From Clostridiaceae bacterium (lineage in GTDB: Bacteria; Bacillota; Clostridia; Saccharofermentanales; Saccharofermentanaceae): a DNA stretch of 35,545 nt. The stretch is taken from positions 1-35,545 of the forward strand of contig JAAYIQ010000150.1 in the NCBI GenBank assembly GCA_012523365.1, read 5' to 3'. Every line of letters starts with the position of its first letter. Within the stretch, counting starts at the first letter, position 1. The notes under the pieces are model-generated. The model made no database searches. It saw only the letters and a program-made list of their open reading frames with translations, and was not told the origin of the DNA. The translations under genes and the position numbers were made by a program. This document shows, in pieces, positions 8,580 to 16,428 of the stretch.

Positions 8580-9248
8580 ATGGAGGTTCGTTTCTATCCG
8601 TTTGGGCCGCTTCAGGCGATCCTTTATTTGGTTGTCATCGGTAAGGAAGCGATCATCATTGACCCATGCGTGCCTGTAGAGCTTTTGGATTTGGACGGGT
8701 TGGATGTTAAGGGTATTATCTGTACGCATGCTCATTACGATCACATTATCGAAGCGGACAATATTTCCAGAAAAACAAAGAGTGTTCTTCTTGCATATAC
8801 GGACGAAATTCCGCTGATGAAAGATTCCATCCGAAACGGATCGGCAAGAATGTTTCTGCCCTATTCGGTTGAATCACCGGTTTTACCCCTGAAGGACGGA
8901 GACATATTGACGCCGAGAGATTTTATGATGAGCGATACGGAACCGTTTACGATAAAGGTAATCCATACTCCCGGACATACATATGGCTCAATATCTGTTC
9001 TTTTTGATTTTTTTGAAAAGAAGAAGAACGGCAAACATTTATTTACCGGTGATACGGTATTTGCCGACATGATCGGTCGCACCGATCTCGGCGGCGACAT
9101 GAATCAAATGAAACAATCAATCGCCAAAATCGCGATGTTGGAGGATGATGTAATCATCTATCCGGGCCACGGTGAAATGACGACAGTCGGGGCGGAGAAG
9201 CGCCATAACCAGTTCTTTACAGCCGCATTTTACAATGATATCATTTAG
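8580..9248 (+). CDS. MBL-fold hydrolase, glyoxalase II-like
   Basis: 222 residues of the small glyoxalase II-like metallo-beta-lactamase family. The metal ligands are all visible: HAHYDH at about residues 51-56, HTPGHTYGS, FTGDTVFADMIGRTDL with the bridging Asp, and PGHGEMT near the C-terminus. The C-terminal glutathione-binding domain of true glyoxalase II is lacking, so the substrate is probably another thioester or an unknown compound. A GGGAG site precedes the ATG. It lies between an MGS-like gene and pheST; the link to methylglyoxal metabolism is only suggested by adjacency. pheS starts 26 bases downstream, so co-transcription is likely. Confidence 0.85.
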   Translation: MEVRFYPFGPLQAILYLVVIGKEAIIIDPCVPVELLDLDGLDVKGIICTHAHYDHIIEADNISRKTKSVLLAYTDEIPLMKDSIRNGSARMFLPYSVESPVLPLKDGDILTPRDFMMSDTEPFTIKVIHTPGHTYGSISVLFDFFEKKKNGKHLFTGDTVFADMIGRTDLGGDMNQMKQSIAKIAMLEDDVIIYPGHGEMTTVGAEKRHNQFFTAAFYNDII

Positions 9249-9274
9249 GCATTGTCTTATGCGGGGGGTTTATC

Positions 9275-10306
9275 ATGATTCAAATCAAAGAGTCCCTTCT
9301 TCAAATCAAAGATGCTTTTGAGGGGCAACTCAACAATGTTAAAACGTCTTCGGAAGCCGAGGCGATCCGCGTTCGCTTTCTGGGCAAGAAGGGAGAACTG
9401 ACTGCCGTTTTGCGTGGCATGGGTACCCTGTCGACCGAAGAAAGACCGGTCGTCGGCCAAATAGCCAACGATGTTCGATCAGATATGGAATCAAAACTTC
9501 AGGGTGTGATTCACCGAATCGAAGCGGAAGAAAACGACAGAACCCTTGTTGAGCAGAAAATAGATATCACGCTTCCCGGGAATGCTCCTCCGATGGGTGG
9601 TCGACATCCGCTATATAAGGTCATCGATGAGATTTGCGACATTTTCATGAATCTTGGATATTCTATTGCAGAAGGGCCGGAGATCGAATTTGATTCATAC
9701 GCCTTTGAGCGACTGAGACTGCCCGAAGGTCATCCGGCCAGGGACGAGCAGGATACATTTTACATCACTGATAAAATATTGTTGAGGCCGCAGACTTCTC
9801 CGGTTCAGGTTCGTGTTATGGAGAAGACACAGCCGCCGATCAAGATTGTATGTCCCGGAAAAGTATATCGTTCCGACGCGCTTGACAGTACACATTCTCC
9901 GATTTTTCACCAAATTGAAGGTTTATTCGTCGATCAACATGTAACGATGGGAGACTTGATCGGATCCCTTCGACTGTTCGCCAGAAAACTTTTCGGCGAA
10001 GATACAAAAATCAGACTTCGGCCTCATCACTTTCCTTTTACTGAGCCTTCCTGCGAAGTCGATATTTCTTGTTGGGGTTGTGGCGGAACCGGGTGTCGAA
10101 TCTGTAAGAACGAAGGATGGATTGAAGTTCTCGGAGCCGGCATGGTCCATCCCGAAGTCTTGAAGATGTCCGGCATTGATCCGGAAATATACAGCGGATT
10201 TGCTTTCGGGATCGGCGTGGAACGAACGGCGATGGGCAGATACGGCATTGAGGACATTCGACTGCTTTTCGAAAACGACCTTCGTTTCTTAAGGCAATTT
10301 CGATAA
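9275..10306 (+). CDS. pheS: Phenylalanine--tRNA ligase alpha subunit
   Basis: 343 residues, normal length. PheS carries the class II catalytic core of the (alpha-beta)2 enzyme that charges tRNA-Phe. Seen: an N-terminal coiled-coil tRNA-binding region (about residues 1-85), HPLYKVIDEICDIFMNLGY, motif 2 (VYRSDALDSTHSPIFHQIEG), FTEPSCEVDISCWGC, and motif 3 GFAFGIGVERTAMGRYGI. A cysteine-rich stretch CWGCGGTGCRICKNEGW resembles the Cys cluster known in many bacterial PheS proteins. The upstream gap of 26 bases is too short for a T-box leader. pheT follows after 36 bases. Confidence 0.97.
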   Translation: MIQIKESLLQIKDAFEGQLNNVKTSSEAEAIRVRFLGKKGELTAVLRGMGTLSTEERPVVGQIANDVRSDMESKLQGVIHRIEAEENDRTLVEQKIDITLPGNAPPMGGRHPLYKVIDEICDIFMNLGYSIAEGPEIEFDSYAFERLRLPEGHPARDEQDTFYITDKILLRPQTSPVQVRVMEKTQPPIKIVCPGKVYRSDALDSTHSPIFHQIEGLFVDQHVTMGDLIGSLRLFARKLFGEDTKIRLRPHHFPFTEPSCEVDISCWGCGGTGCRICKNEGWIEVLGAGMVHPEVLKMSGIDPEIYSGFAFGIGVERTAMGRYGIEDIRLLFENDLRFLRQFR

Positions 10307-10342
10307 GACTGACGATATTAATCATTACGGGGGATATATTTC

Positions 10343-12757
10343 ATGAAAGCTCCGCTTGAGTGGATCAAAGAGTTTACCAACATCAATGTTTCGGCAAAGG
10401 AATTTGCGGATCGGATGACTTTATCCGGATCAAAGACCGAGGGGATCATGGATCCCGGCTCAGGGCTTCAAAGTGTTGTTGTCGGTCAGATTCAATCCGT
10501 ACAAGATCATCCGGACTCGGACCATTTACATGTGCTTTCGGTCAATGCGGGCGGGGAGGCTCTTCAAATTGTTTGCGGTGCTCCGAATGTTTCTGTTGGC
10601 ATGAAGTGCCCCGTCGCGTTGCTCGGTGCGGTTCTTCCCGGCGGATTTGAGATCAAGAAAGCGAAATTGCGTGGAATTGAAAGCTTTGGCATGTGCTGTT
10701 CCGTTCAGGAATTGGGACTGGACCCGAAAGATTACAGGAATGCCGACTCCGATGGTTTGTGGGCGCTGGAAGACACCGCTGTTATCGGAACGCCGATCAC
10801 TTCTTACCTTGGTTTTGAGGGCGAGGTCATTGAGTTCGAGATCACGTCAAACCGGCCGGATTGTTTTTCGATTGAGGGATTAGCCAGAGAAGCTGCCGTC
10901 ACATTTGACGCGCCGTTCTCTCCGATTCTTCCGATCGTTCGCGAAGAGAGTGAGCGGTTTTCGGGAGATATTGCGCGCATTACCATTGATGCCCCGGAGC
11001 TATGTTACCGTTATTGTTCTCGAGTCATCGAAAACGTTCGAGTTGAGACTTCACCGTCCTGGATGCAAAACCGTCTTCGTGCCGTCGGAATTCGTCCGAT
11101 TAATAATATTGTAGATATTACCAACTATGTTTGTATTGAGATGGGTCAACCGATGCATGCCTTTGACCTTGAATACCTTTCCGGCAATCACATCATCGTT
11201 CGTTCGGCGGAACAAAATGAGAAAACCGTAACTCTTGACGGAATCCAAAGAGAATTGAATCCGTCGATCCTGGTGATTGCGGACGAGGATAAGGTTTGCG
11301 CCATAGCCGGCGTAATGGGCGGTGAAAATTCCGAGGTTAAGGAAACGACGGGAACGGTCCTTTTCGAATCCGCTACATTTAACCCGATTTCTGTTCGCAA
11401 AACCGCGATGGCCGTCGGATTAAGAACGGAAGCTTCTTCGCGTTATGAGAAGGGGCTGGATCCGGAGAATGCCCTCCGTGCATTGGATCGCGCGTGTGAG
11501 TTGGTTGAAAAACTAGGATGCGGAGTGGTTACCCAAGGCGTTATCGACGTGTATCCGACTAGAAGACCCACTGCGCGCATCATTTTTGACGCGGGAAAGA
11601 TTAATGTTCTTCTCGGAACAAACCTTGACGAGCAGTTTATGAGATCAAAGCTGTTGGCAATCGGGTGTTCATTTGAAGCGGAAGACGGGAAATCAATTTG
11701 TATCGCACCATCCTATCGGCCGGATCTCGAGTGTATTGCGGATCTTGCCGAAGAGGTGGCGAGATTTTATGACTATAATAATATCGTCCCAACGTTATCG
11801 GGAGGGCGACAAACCACGGTCGGCGGCAGAAACTTTGATCAGCGGATGCTCGAAAAGATCAAGGATACTATGGTCGCGCAAGGGTTTTATGAAGCGATCA
11901 CTTATTCGTTCGAAAGTCCGAAGGAGTGCGATCGGTTGTTATTGGCTTCGGATGATCCCATTCGCAATCAATTGGTTATTTCCAATCCTCTCGGTGAGGA
12001 ATTTTCCGTGATGCGTTCTTCCACGCTTCCTTCAATGCTTCGAATCGCCGGAAGAAATGCCAGTCGGTCAGTTACAGAAGGAGCTGTATTTGAGATCGCT
12101 TTTATATATTTGCCTTCGGACAGCGCCAAAGAATTGCCCACGGAACAGCGGCTTCTTTCCGCGATTCTTTTTGACGCAAATTCGGACCCCTCCGATCCCG
12201 GTCTGTTTTTTCGCATGAAGGGAGTCGTTGAAACGCTCTTTTCACATTTAAACATAACCGATCCGGAATATATTCGATCGGAAGGTCGCCCGTATCTTCA
12301 TCCGGGACGTTCCGCCGATATCGTATTACAAGGTCAAACAATCGGCTATATCGGATTTATTCATCCGGAAGTCGCCAAACTGTTCGAGGCTCCGATTGAA
12401 TCGGTCGTTGTTGTCATCGAAACGGATCCCCTTGTGAAAAACGCATCCAATGATATTACTTGCGTTCCGCTCCCGAAATATCCCGTTATATCCAGAGATC
12501 TGGCATTTATTGTCAATCGGGATGTGCCGGTCGGGTTGATGGAATCCCTGATCAGAAGTAATGCCGGCGAATTTCTTGAGTCATGCAGGCTTTTCGATGT
12601 GTATTCCGGTAAGCAGATCGACGATGCATCAAAATCCGTCGCGTTTAATTTGAATTTTCGATCATCGGAACGAACACTGACAGATTCGGATATCAATGAA
12701 TCGGTCGATCGCATTATTCAGGCCTTATCGAAGGAATTGGGAGCACAGCTTCGATAA
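10343..12757 (+). CDS. pheT: Phenylalanine--tRNA ligase beta subunit
   Basis: 804 residues, normal for bacterial PheT. Domains in order: N-terminal EMAP/OB-type tRNA-binding domain with QDHPDSDHLHVLSV and VCGAPNV (about residues 40-150), the B3/B4 editing region, B5 (GVIDVYPTRRP onward), the catalytic-like core with DLAEEVARFYDYNNI, and the C-terminal ferredoxin-fold anticodon-binding domain beginning PKYPVISRDLAFIV. It pairs with PheS, and the B3/B4 module edits mischarged Tyr-tRNA-Phe. The ribosome binding site is GGGGGA. A weak rho-independent terminator follows. Confidence 0.97.
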   Translation: MKAPLEWIKEFTNINVSAKEFADRMTLSGSKTEGIMDPGSGLQSVVVGQIQSVQDHPDSDHLHVLSVNAGGEALQIVCGAPNVSVGMKCPVALLGAVLPGGFEIKKAKLRGIESFGMCCSVQELGLDPKDYRNADSDGLWALEDTAVIGTPITSYLGFEGEVIEFEITSNRPDCFSIEGLAREAAVTFDAPFSPILPIVREESERFSGDIARITIDAPELCYRYCSRVIENVRVETSPSWMQNRLRAVGIRPINNIVDITNYVCIEMGQPMHAFDLEYLSGNHIIVRSAEQNEKTVTLDGIQRELNPSILVIADEDKVCAIAGVMGGENSEVKETTGTVLFESATFNPISVRKTAMAVGLRTEASSRYEKGLDPENALRALDRACELVEKLGCGVVTQGVIDVYPTRRPTARIIFDAGKINVLLGTNLDEQFMRSKLLAIGCSFEAEDGKSICIAPSYRPDLECIADLAEEVARFYDYNNIVPTLSGGRQTTVGGRNFDQRMLEKIKDTMVAQGFYEAITYSFESPKECDRLLLASDDPIRNQLVISNPLGEEFSVMRSSTLPSMLRIAGRNASRSVTEGAVFEIAFIYLPSDSAKELPTEQRLLSAILFDANSDPSDPGLFFRMKGVVETLFSHLNITDPEYIRSEGRPYLHPGRSADIVLQGQTIGYIGFIHPEVAKLFEAPIESVVVVIETDPLVKNASNDITCVPLPKYPVISRDLAFIVNRDVPVGLMESLIRSNAGEFLESCRLFDVYSGKQIDDASKSVAFNLNFRSSERTLTDSDINESVDRIIQALSKELGAQLR

Positions 12758-12791
12758 TTTCGGATGATATGTTCATTCGTTCTATCTGTCT

Positions 12792-12821
12792 GCCCGATGC
12801 CCAATACGAATCCGGGCTTTT
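12792..12821 (+). terminator. Weak intrinsic terminator after pheT
   Basis: GCCCGAT pairs with ATCCGGGC across an 11-base loop with one bulged base, followed by a short TTTT run. It is modest, so some read-through into the pilin-like genes is possible. Confidence 0.45.
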
Positions 12822-12876
12822 ACACGCAACTTGTCGAAAATCAATCGCGTTGTCGACAATCTCATACCAGATGATT

Positions 12877-12910
12877 ATCACCTCCTGTTAGCATATGTAC
12901 AGGAGGTGAT
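12877..12910 (+). promoter_or_regulatory. Inverted repeat that masks a ribosome binding site (anti-SD mimic)
   Basis: ATCACCTCCTGT at 12877-12888 is perfectly complementary to ACAGGAGGTGAT at 12899-12910, with a 10-base loop. The 3' arm contains the complete, near-ideal Shine-Dalgarno of the ATG at 12915, and the 5' arm copies the anti-SD at the 3' end of 16S rRNA (ATCACCTCCT). In RNA this 12-bp stem would hide the ribosome binding site, as in a translational switch or thermometer. A DNA operator is the alternative. There is no poly-T tail, so it is not a terminator. Confidence 0.7.
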
Positions 12911-12914
12911 TAAT

Positions 12915-13208
12915 ATGTCAAACACCATTCAAGCGGCCATAGCTTTCCCGGTTGCGTTTATCTTTACTGTCGGAATTCTTTCGGCGGGACCGATTCTTTA
13001 TGCCCAGACAAATGACTGCGCCCGAATGAACTACGAGTATGTCAATGAGCAAAGTAAGAATACTAGTATTTACGAAGTTGGTAACATCTGTGTCAACAGC
13101 GCTGAATCCGATACGATTTATACTTCGCCCGAACGAATGCAGTATCTTATTAATTCATTGAGAGATTCGGCTGAGTTGATTGTGAAAGGGGTTGGATCAC
13201 TTTGGTAA
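12915..13208 (+). CDS. Small pilin-like (TadE-type N-terminus) membrane protein
   Basis: 97 residues starting at the ATG at 12915, which has AGGAGGTGAT 5 bases upstream; a 28-codon longer reading has no such site and would run through the hairpin. One hydrophobic segment at about residues 6-30 (IQAAIAFPVAFIFTVGIL) resembles the N-terminal helix of TadE/TadF and Flp-type pseudopilins. The rest is a small polar exported-looking domain with two cysteines. It is the first of three overlapping genes of similar design, whose translation may be controlled by the hairpin over its ribosome binding site. No precise family is recognised; function is unknown, with surface or secretion pseudopilin the best guess. 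Confidence 0.7.
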   Translation: MSNTIQAAIAFPVAFIFTVGILSAGPILYAQTNDCARMNYEYVNEQSKNTSIYEVGNICVNSAESDTIYTSPERMQYLINSLRDSAELIVKGVGSLW

Positions 13209-14611
13209 AAAAGAGAAGAAGTAACCAACGCGGCGGAGCGATGCTATTTTTATGTATCATCATGAGTGCGGTCATTCTTTCCCAGAGTATTCTTTACAGA
13301 GGCGTTATGCTTCGTTCCGATGAAGTTGAACTTACAAGAGCCGCACACCTTCAGGCCGAGAATATCCTCAGCGGGTATAACCGTGTTCTTCTTAAGCATT
13401 ACGGTGTGTATTGCTACGAAGAATTGGTATTAAACCGACTCATATTCGACACGTGCTGCAGAGTCGACCAAATCGAAACGTTCGAAATCTCAGCGGGCAG
13501 AAGACTATCTGCGGATGATCTTGAAAAAATTATCAATGATTATATGAAAACTCGATTCCCCGCGATGATGGGTAATGAACTTCTGACTCGAATCGGATCA
13601 GCTTTGGGGAATACACGAGATTCCGATTTGATTAAGAAGGCGGAGAAGAGTGGATCCGGAATTTTGAAGAGTTATATGAAGGAATATTTATCATCAACCG
13701 ATAATTGGGCATCCATTTTTGATAGCATTGAGAATTTCATTGATCTGGTCGACTATGACAACAAGCTTGCCGACTTCAAGGATTTTATCGATGATTTGAA
13801 GGAAACCATGAAGAGAGTGGGTACCCTTAAACTTCAGGACGGAAAAGGAGCGATCAAACTCGATTTTTTCGATCCGGACAGCATCGCTCAATTGTTTGGT
13901 GTATTATCCTGCTCGATTGATTCGGATGCTCCGGATTTTCTGAGCTACCTCTATATAAATAAGTATGCCGCTTCGCTTTTCGATTCCGAACTGGAAAGTG
14001 TCAAGAGTGGAACGATTACAGCACAGGAGTCAAATATTTTCGGAACATCGTTCATAGATATAAACGGAGAAAACAAGGCAGATATCGAACATCTTCTTAC
14101 CGGAAAACAGGGAAGCAATGCGGTAAATATATCCAAAACGCTTGTATTTTCAGCAAGAGCATTGTTGAATCTGGGAGCTTTTCTTCTGGACGAAGACAAA
14201 CTGTCTAAATCGGAAGGAGTCGCCGATATCATAGCCGTTTGCGTCGCGGCGTTGTCGTCCGGAACGATAGTGATTGATCCTTCCGTGATCAAGTATCTGG
14301 TCATTGTCACCTGGGCATTACAACAGAGCATTACTGATTTAAATGTTCTGATGAAGGGCGGCGAGGTGACGGTCATCAATCATAGTTCTCTGAATGATAA
14401 GGACGGTGTCAAAGCATCGATGAGCACGAGTTATCGAGATTATCTCGAGATTTTTCTGCTGTTTGTTCCGCGAAATCTATTGCTTCAAAGAATGATTGAT
14501 ATTTTTGAACGATATTCAACAGGAGGTTTGTATGTTTCCGTATACACAAAAGCACGATATAAAGGAAGAGAATTTATGCGAGAAGAATGCTATGACTCAT
14601 ACAGAGTGTAG
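13202..14611 (+). CDS. Tad-locus-like membrane-anchored surface protein (DUF5702-like)
   Basis: 469 residues. The start is a TTG at 13202 overlapping the previous stop by 7 bases, with AAAGGGG 10 bases upstream. After a basic N-terminus with GG (NQRGGAMLFL) comes one membrane helix at about residues 13-33, then LTRAAHLQAENILSGYNRVLLKHYGVY. That last pattern is like the DUF5702 proteins that accompany TadE/TadF pilus genes in Clostridia. A second hydrophobic pair lies at about residues 340-380 (ADIIAVCVAAL, YLVIVTWAL). It is probably exported and anchored. No catalytic motif is seen. The family match is from memory of the N-terminal pattern and should be regarded as moderate. Confidence 0.65.
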   Translation: MVKKRRSNQRGGAMLFLCIIMSAVILSQSILYRGVMLRSDEVELTRAAHLQAENILSGYNRVLLKHYGVYCYEELVLNRLIFDTCCRVDQIETFEISAGRRLSADDLEKIINDYMKTRFPAMMGNELLTRIGSALGNTRDSDLIKKAEKSGSGILKSYMKEYLSSTDNWASIFDSIENFIDLVDYDNKLADFKDFIDDLKETMKRVGTLKLQDGKGAIKLDFFDPDSIAQLFGVLSCSIDSDAPDFLSYLYINKYAASLFDSELESVKSGTITAQESNIFGTSFIDINGENKADIEHLLTGKQGSNAVNISKTLVFSARALLNLGAFLLDEDKLSKSEGVADIIAVCVAALSSGTIVIDPSVIKYLVIVTWALQQSITDLNVLMKGGEVTVINHSSLNDKDGVKASMSTSYRDYLEIFLLFVPRNLLLQRMIDIFERYSTGGLYVSVYTKARYKGREFMREECYDSYRV

Positions 14612-15722
14612 CGTCAATTATACGATCAAAGGAATTCGGGATAGAGATGGCACGGCAGTTTGCGGCCGAGTGAGGTCCGGCAAGGGGACGATCATTTTGG
14701 AAATGGCGATCACGGTTCCGATCGTTCTGATCACGTCTTTGGTGATCCTGTTTTGTATTAATTGCGTGAAGGCGGATGTCGCGTTATCACAGGCTGTGGA
14801 TCAGGTAACCAACGAAGCGTCTTTGGCCATGCCGATCATGGATGTCGGCTTGGATATCATATCCGAGGGGTTATCGGATATCAACAAAGGAAAACTTGCA
14901 GACGGAGAGTTGAATGAAACGCTGTCCAAAGCTACTCATGCGATCGGATTTGTATCGGCCTTGTCGGAGCATATCGGGATAGAAGGCGAAGACATTTTCG
15001 GAACACTGATTTTCGGGAAGTTCATCAGGGATCAGATCGTAAACACATTCGAAGGAATATGTAGTAACGACATCATCTATCGGTCGATTGATAATATCAG
15101 CGTATATGTTGATTATGACGAGAGAAACAGAGTCGTTAACCTGGAAGTCTATTATTGTTGGGTTACACCATTCAGAGAAATCAACAAGAAGATTATTTCC
15201 GCAGTTCCGATTTACGGAGATCTGAACCTGACACTTACGGACAACCAATCATCCGATCAGGCGGATGCGATTTGGGACAAGAGCAACTTTGAACGCGGGC
15301 ACTATTTTCGTGAGTTGTATGGGGCAAATCTTCCGGCATCGTTTCCGGTGATATCATCCTGGAACAAAGGAACGGCTACATCGATAAAGAGTATCGATTT
15401 GACAGCGCCCCATTATCAGGACGGCTCCGGGCTCGAGAAAAAGATCATTGGACATATTAATGATTTGGCTCGCTATAACGGAACCGATAAACCATGGGGA
15501 AAAGATGAGATCAACATCAGAAACTCCGACATCAATAACAGAGTCCTGATCATAATTATTCCCGAGAATTCGACTGAATCAGCACTTAATGAAATGGAGG
15601 AATATTTCGAATACGCCCGGACGAAAGGTGTGGATGTAATATGTAAGAGACATGGTGTTTCCGAGAAATACATGACCAACACGGACGCAGATAATGATGA
15701 AGGCCAAACCGGGGGAGACTGA
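14532..15722 (+). CDS. TadE-like pseudopilin with class III leader
   Basis: 396 residues from the ATG at 14532, which has AGGAGG nearby; it overlaps the previous gene by 80 bases. The key feature is SGKGTIILEMAITVPIVL: a Gly at about residue 52, and a Glu at +5 of the following hydrophobic helix, which is the prepilin peptidase signature of TadE/TadF and type IV pilins. The ~50-residue pre-sequence is unusually long; an internal ATG at 14592 would shorten it to ~32. The exported part of about 320 residues is polar, with a repeated acidic and Asn-rich composition, ending in a hydrophilic tail. No TadA ATPase, TadB/C platform or prepilin peptidase gene is in the window. Confidence 0.68.
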   Translation: MFPYTQKHDIKEENLCEKNAMTHTECSVNYTIKGIRDRDGTAVCGRVRSGKGTIILEMAITVPIVLITSLVILFCINCVKADVALSQAVDQVTNEASLAMPIMDVGLDIISEGLSDINKGKLADGELNETLSKATHAIGFVSALSEHIGIEGEDIFGTLIFGKFIRDQIVNTFEGICSNDIIYRSIDNISVYVDYDERNRVVNLEVYYCWVTPFREINKKIISAVPIYGDLNLTLTDNQSSDQADAIWDKSNFERGHYFRELYGANLPASFPVISSWNKGTATSIKSIDLTAPHYQDGSGLEKKIIGHINDLARYNGTDKPWGKDEINIRNSDINNRVLIIIIPENSTESALNEMEEYFEYARTKGVDVICKRHGVSEKYMTNTDADNDEGQTGGD

Positions 15723-15773
15723 AGCCGGAAAAATTAGCAAAGAAACTTCGGCGAATATCCGAATCCCATGGCA

Positions 15774-15802
15774 TTGTAACATTAGGTTCGTTGCGGTATC
15801 AT
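15774..15802 (+). promoter_or_regulatory. Promoter before the yerC-secA run
   Basis: TTGTAA at 15774-15779, a 17-base spacer and TATCAT at 15797-15802, 47 bases before the small membrane protein gene. Confidence 0.5.
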
Positions 15803-15849
15803 ATTTGTGTTGTTCCGGTCCGTGGAAATGATCGTTTCGGAGGATGCCA

Positions 15850-16092
15850 TTGAAGACAAACAATGATAGGGCTCATACCCCTGCATATACAAGGCCGGCA
15901 TACGGTGACGGTATATCCGAGAGGGATATGTCGGTCGGAGATGTGCTGAGAAGCGCCAGAAAAGCTTTGATACTGCGACAGATTATTCTGTTCTTCCTCG
16001 TATTGGCGATAATTGCTACATTTATTGCGGTCGTAGCGCTCGGAGCTTTCAACGGGGTGTTCAATGCTCTTGTTGATCGTCTTCTGGGTTAA
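15850..16092 (+). CDS. Small single-pass membrane protein, unknown
   Basis: 80 residues if translation starts at the TTG at 15850, which has CGGAGG 6 bases upstream; the ATG at 15844 abuts the same site with no spacing and is less likely. The first ~45 residues are polar, with SVGDVLRSARKALILRQ just before one membrane helix of about 23 residues (IILFFLVLAIIATFIAVVAL), then a short tail. No family is recognised. It lies 15 bases before yerC and is probably in the same transcript as secA. Confidence 0.6.
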   Translation: MKTNNDRAHTPAYTRPAYGDGISERDMSVGDVLRSARKALILRQIILFFLVLAIIATFIAVVALGAFNGVFNALVDRLLG

Positions 16093-16107
16093 CGGGGTGA
16101 TTAATTG

Positions 16108-16428
16108 ATGAACGATAAAATCAGAGATCCGCAGACGGATGCATTGTTTGACGCCATTCTAACACTCAGAACAAGAGATGAGTGTTATAACCTGTTTGAA
16201 GATCTCTGTACAGTTTCGGAGATCAAATCGTTAGCCTCAAGAATTCAAGTGGCTGCTTTACTGAATGAAGGACATACGTATGCCGAGATTTTTGAACGCA
16301 CTGGCGTGAGCACGGCCACGATCAGCAGAGTGAATAGATGTCTCGAATACGGAGCCGACGGATACAAGACTGTTTTAGAAAGAGTCAGCAATAATGAAAT
16401 ATTAACAGACGGAAAGGAATCTCCCTGA
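16108..16428 (+). CDS. yerC: YerC/YecD family TrpR-like DNA-binding protein
   Basis: 106 residues starting at the ATG at 16108 with GGGGTGA upstream. It belongs to the TrpR-related YerC/YecD family: an N-terminal helix pair with FDAILTLRTRDECYNLFEDLCT and a helix-turn-helix in EIKSLASRIQVAALLNEG, TYAEIFERTGVSTATISRVNRCL. The pattern matches the family closely, including the TIS-RVNRCL recognition helix. Its regulatory targets are poorly known; it does not need tryptophan residues for ligand binding in the way TrpR does. Its stop overlaps the secA ATG (TGATG), so it may be coupled to secA. Confidence 0.88.
   Translation: MNDKIRDPQTDALFDAILTLRTRDECYNLFEDLCTVSEIKSLASRIQVAALLNEGHTYAEIFERTGVSTATISRVNRCLEYGADGYKTVLERVSNNEILTDGKESP

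Noticed and set aside
9249-9274. T-box leader or attenuator before pheS
   Set aside because: The gap is only 26 bases and holds just a ribosome binding site; no specifier stem or antiterminator can fit.
12831-12914. Longer start for the small pilin-like protein
   Set aside because: It would translate through the SD hairpin and lacks a site, while the ATG at 12915 has a near-perfect one.
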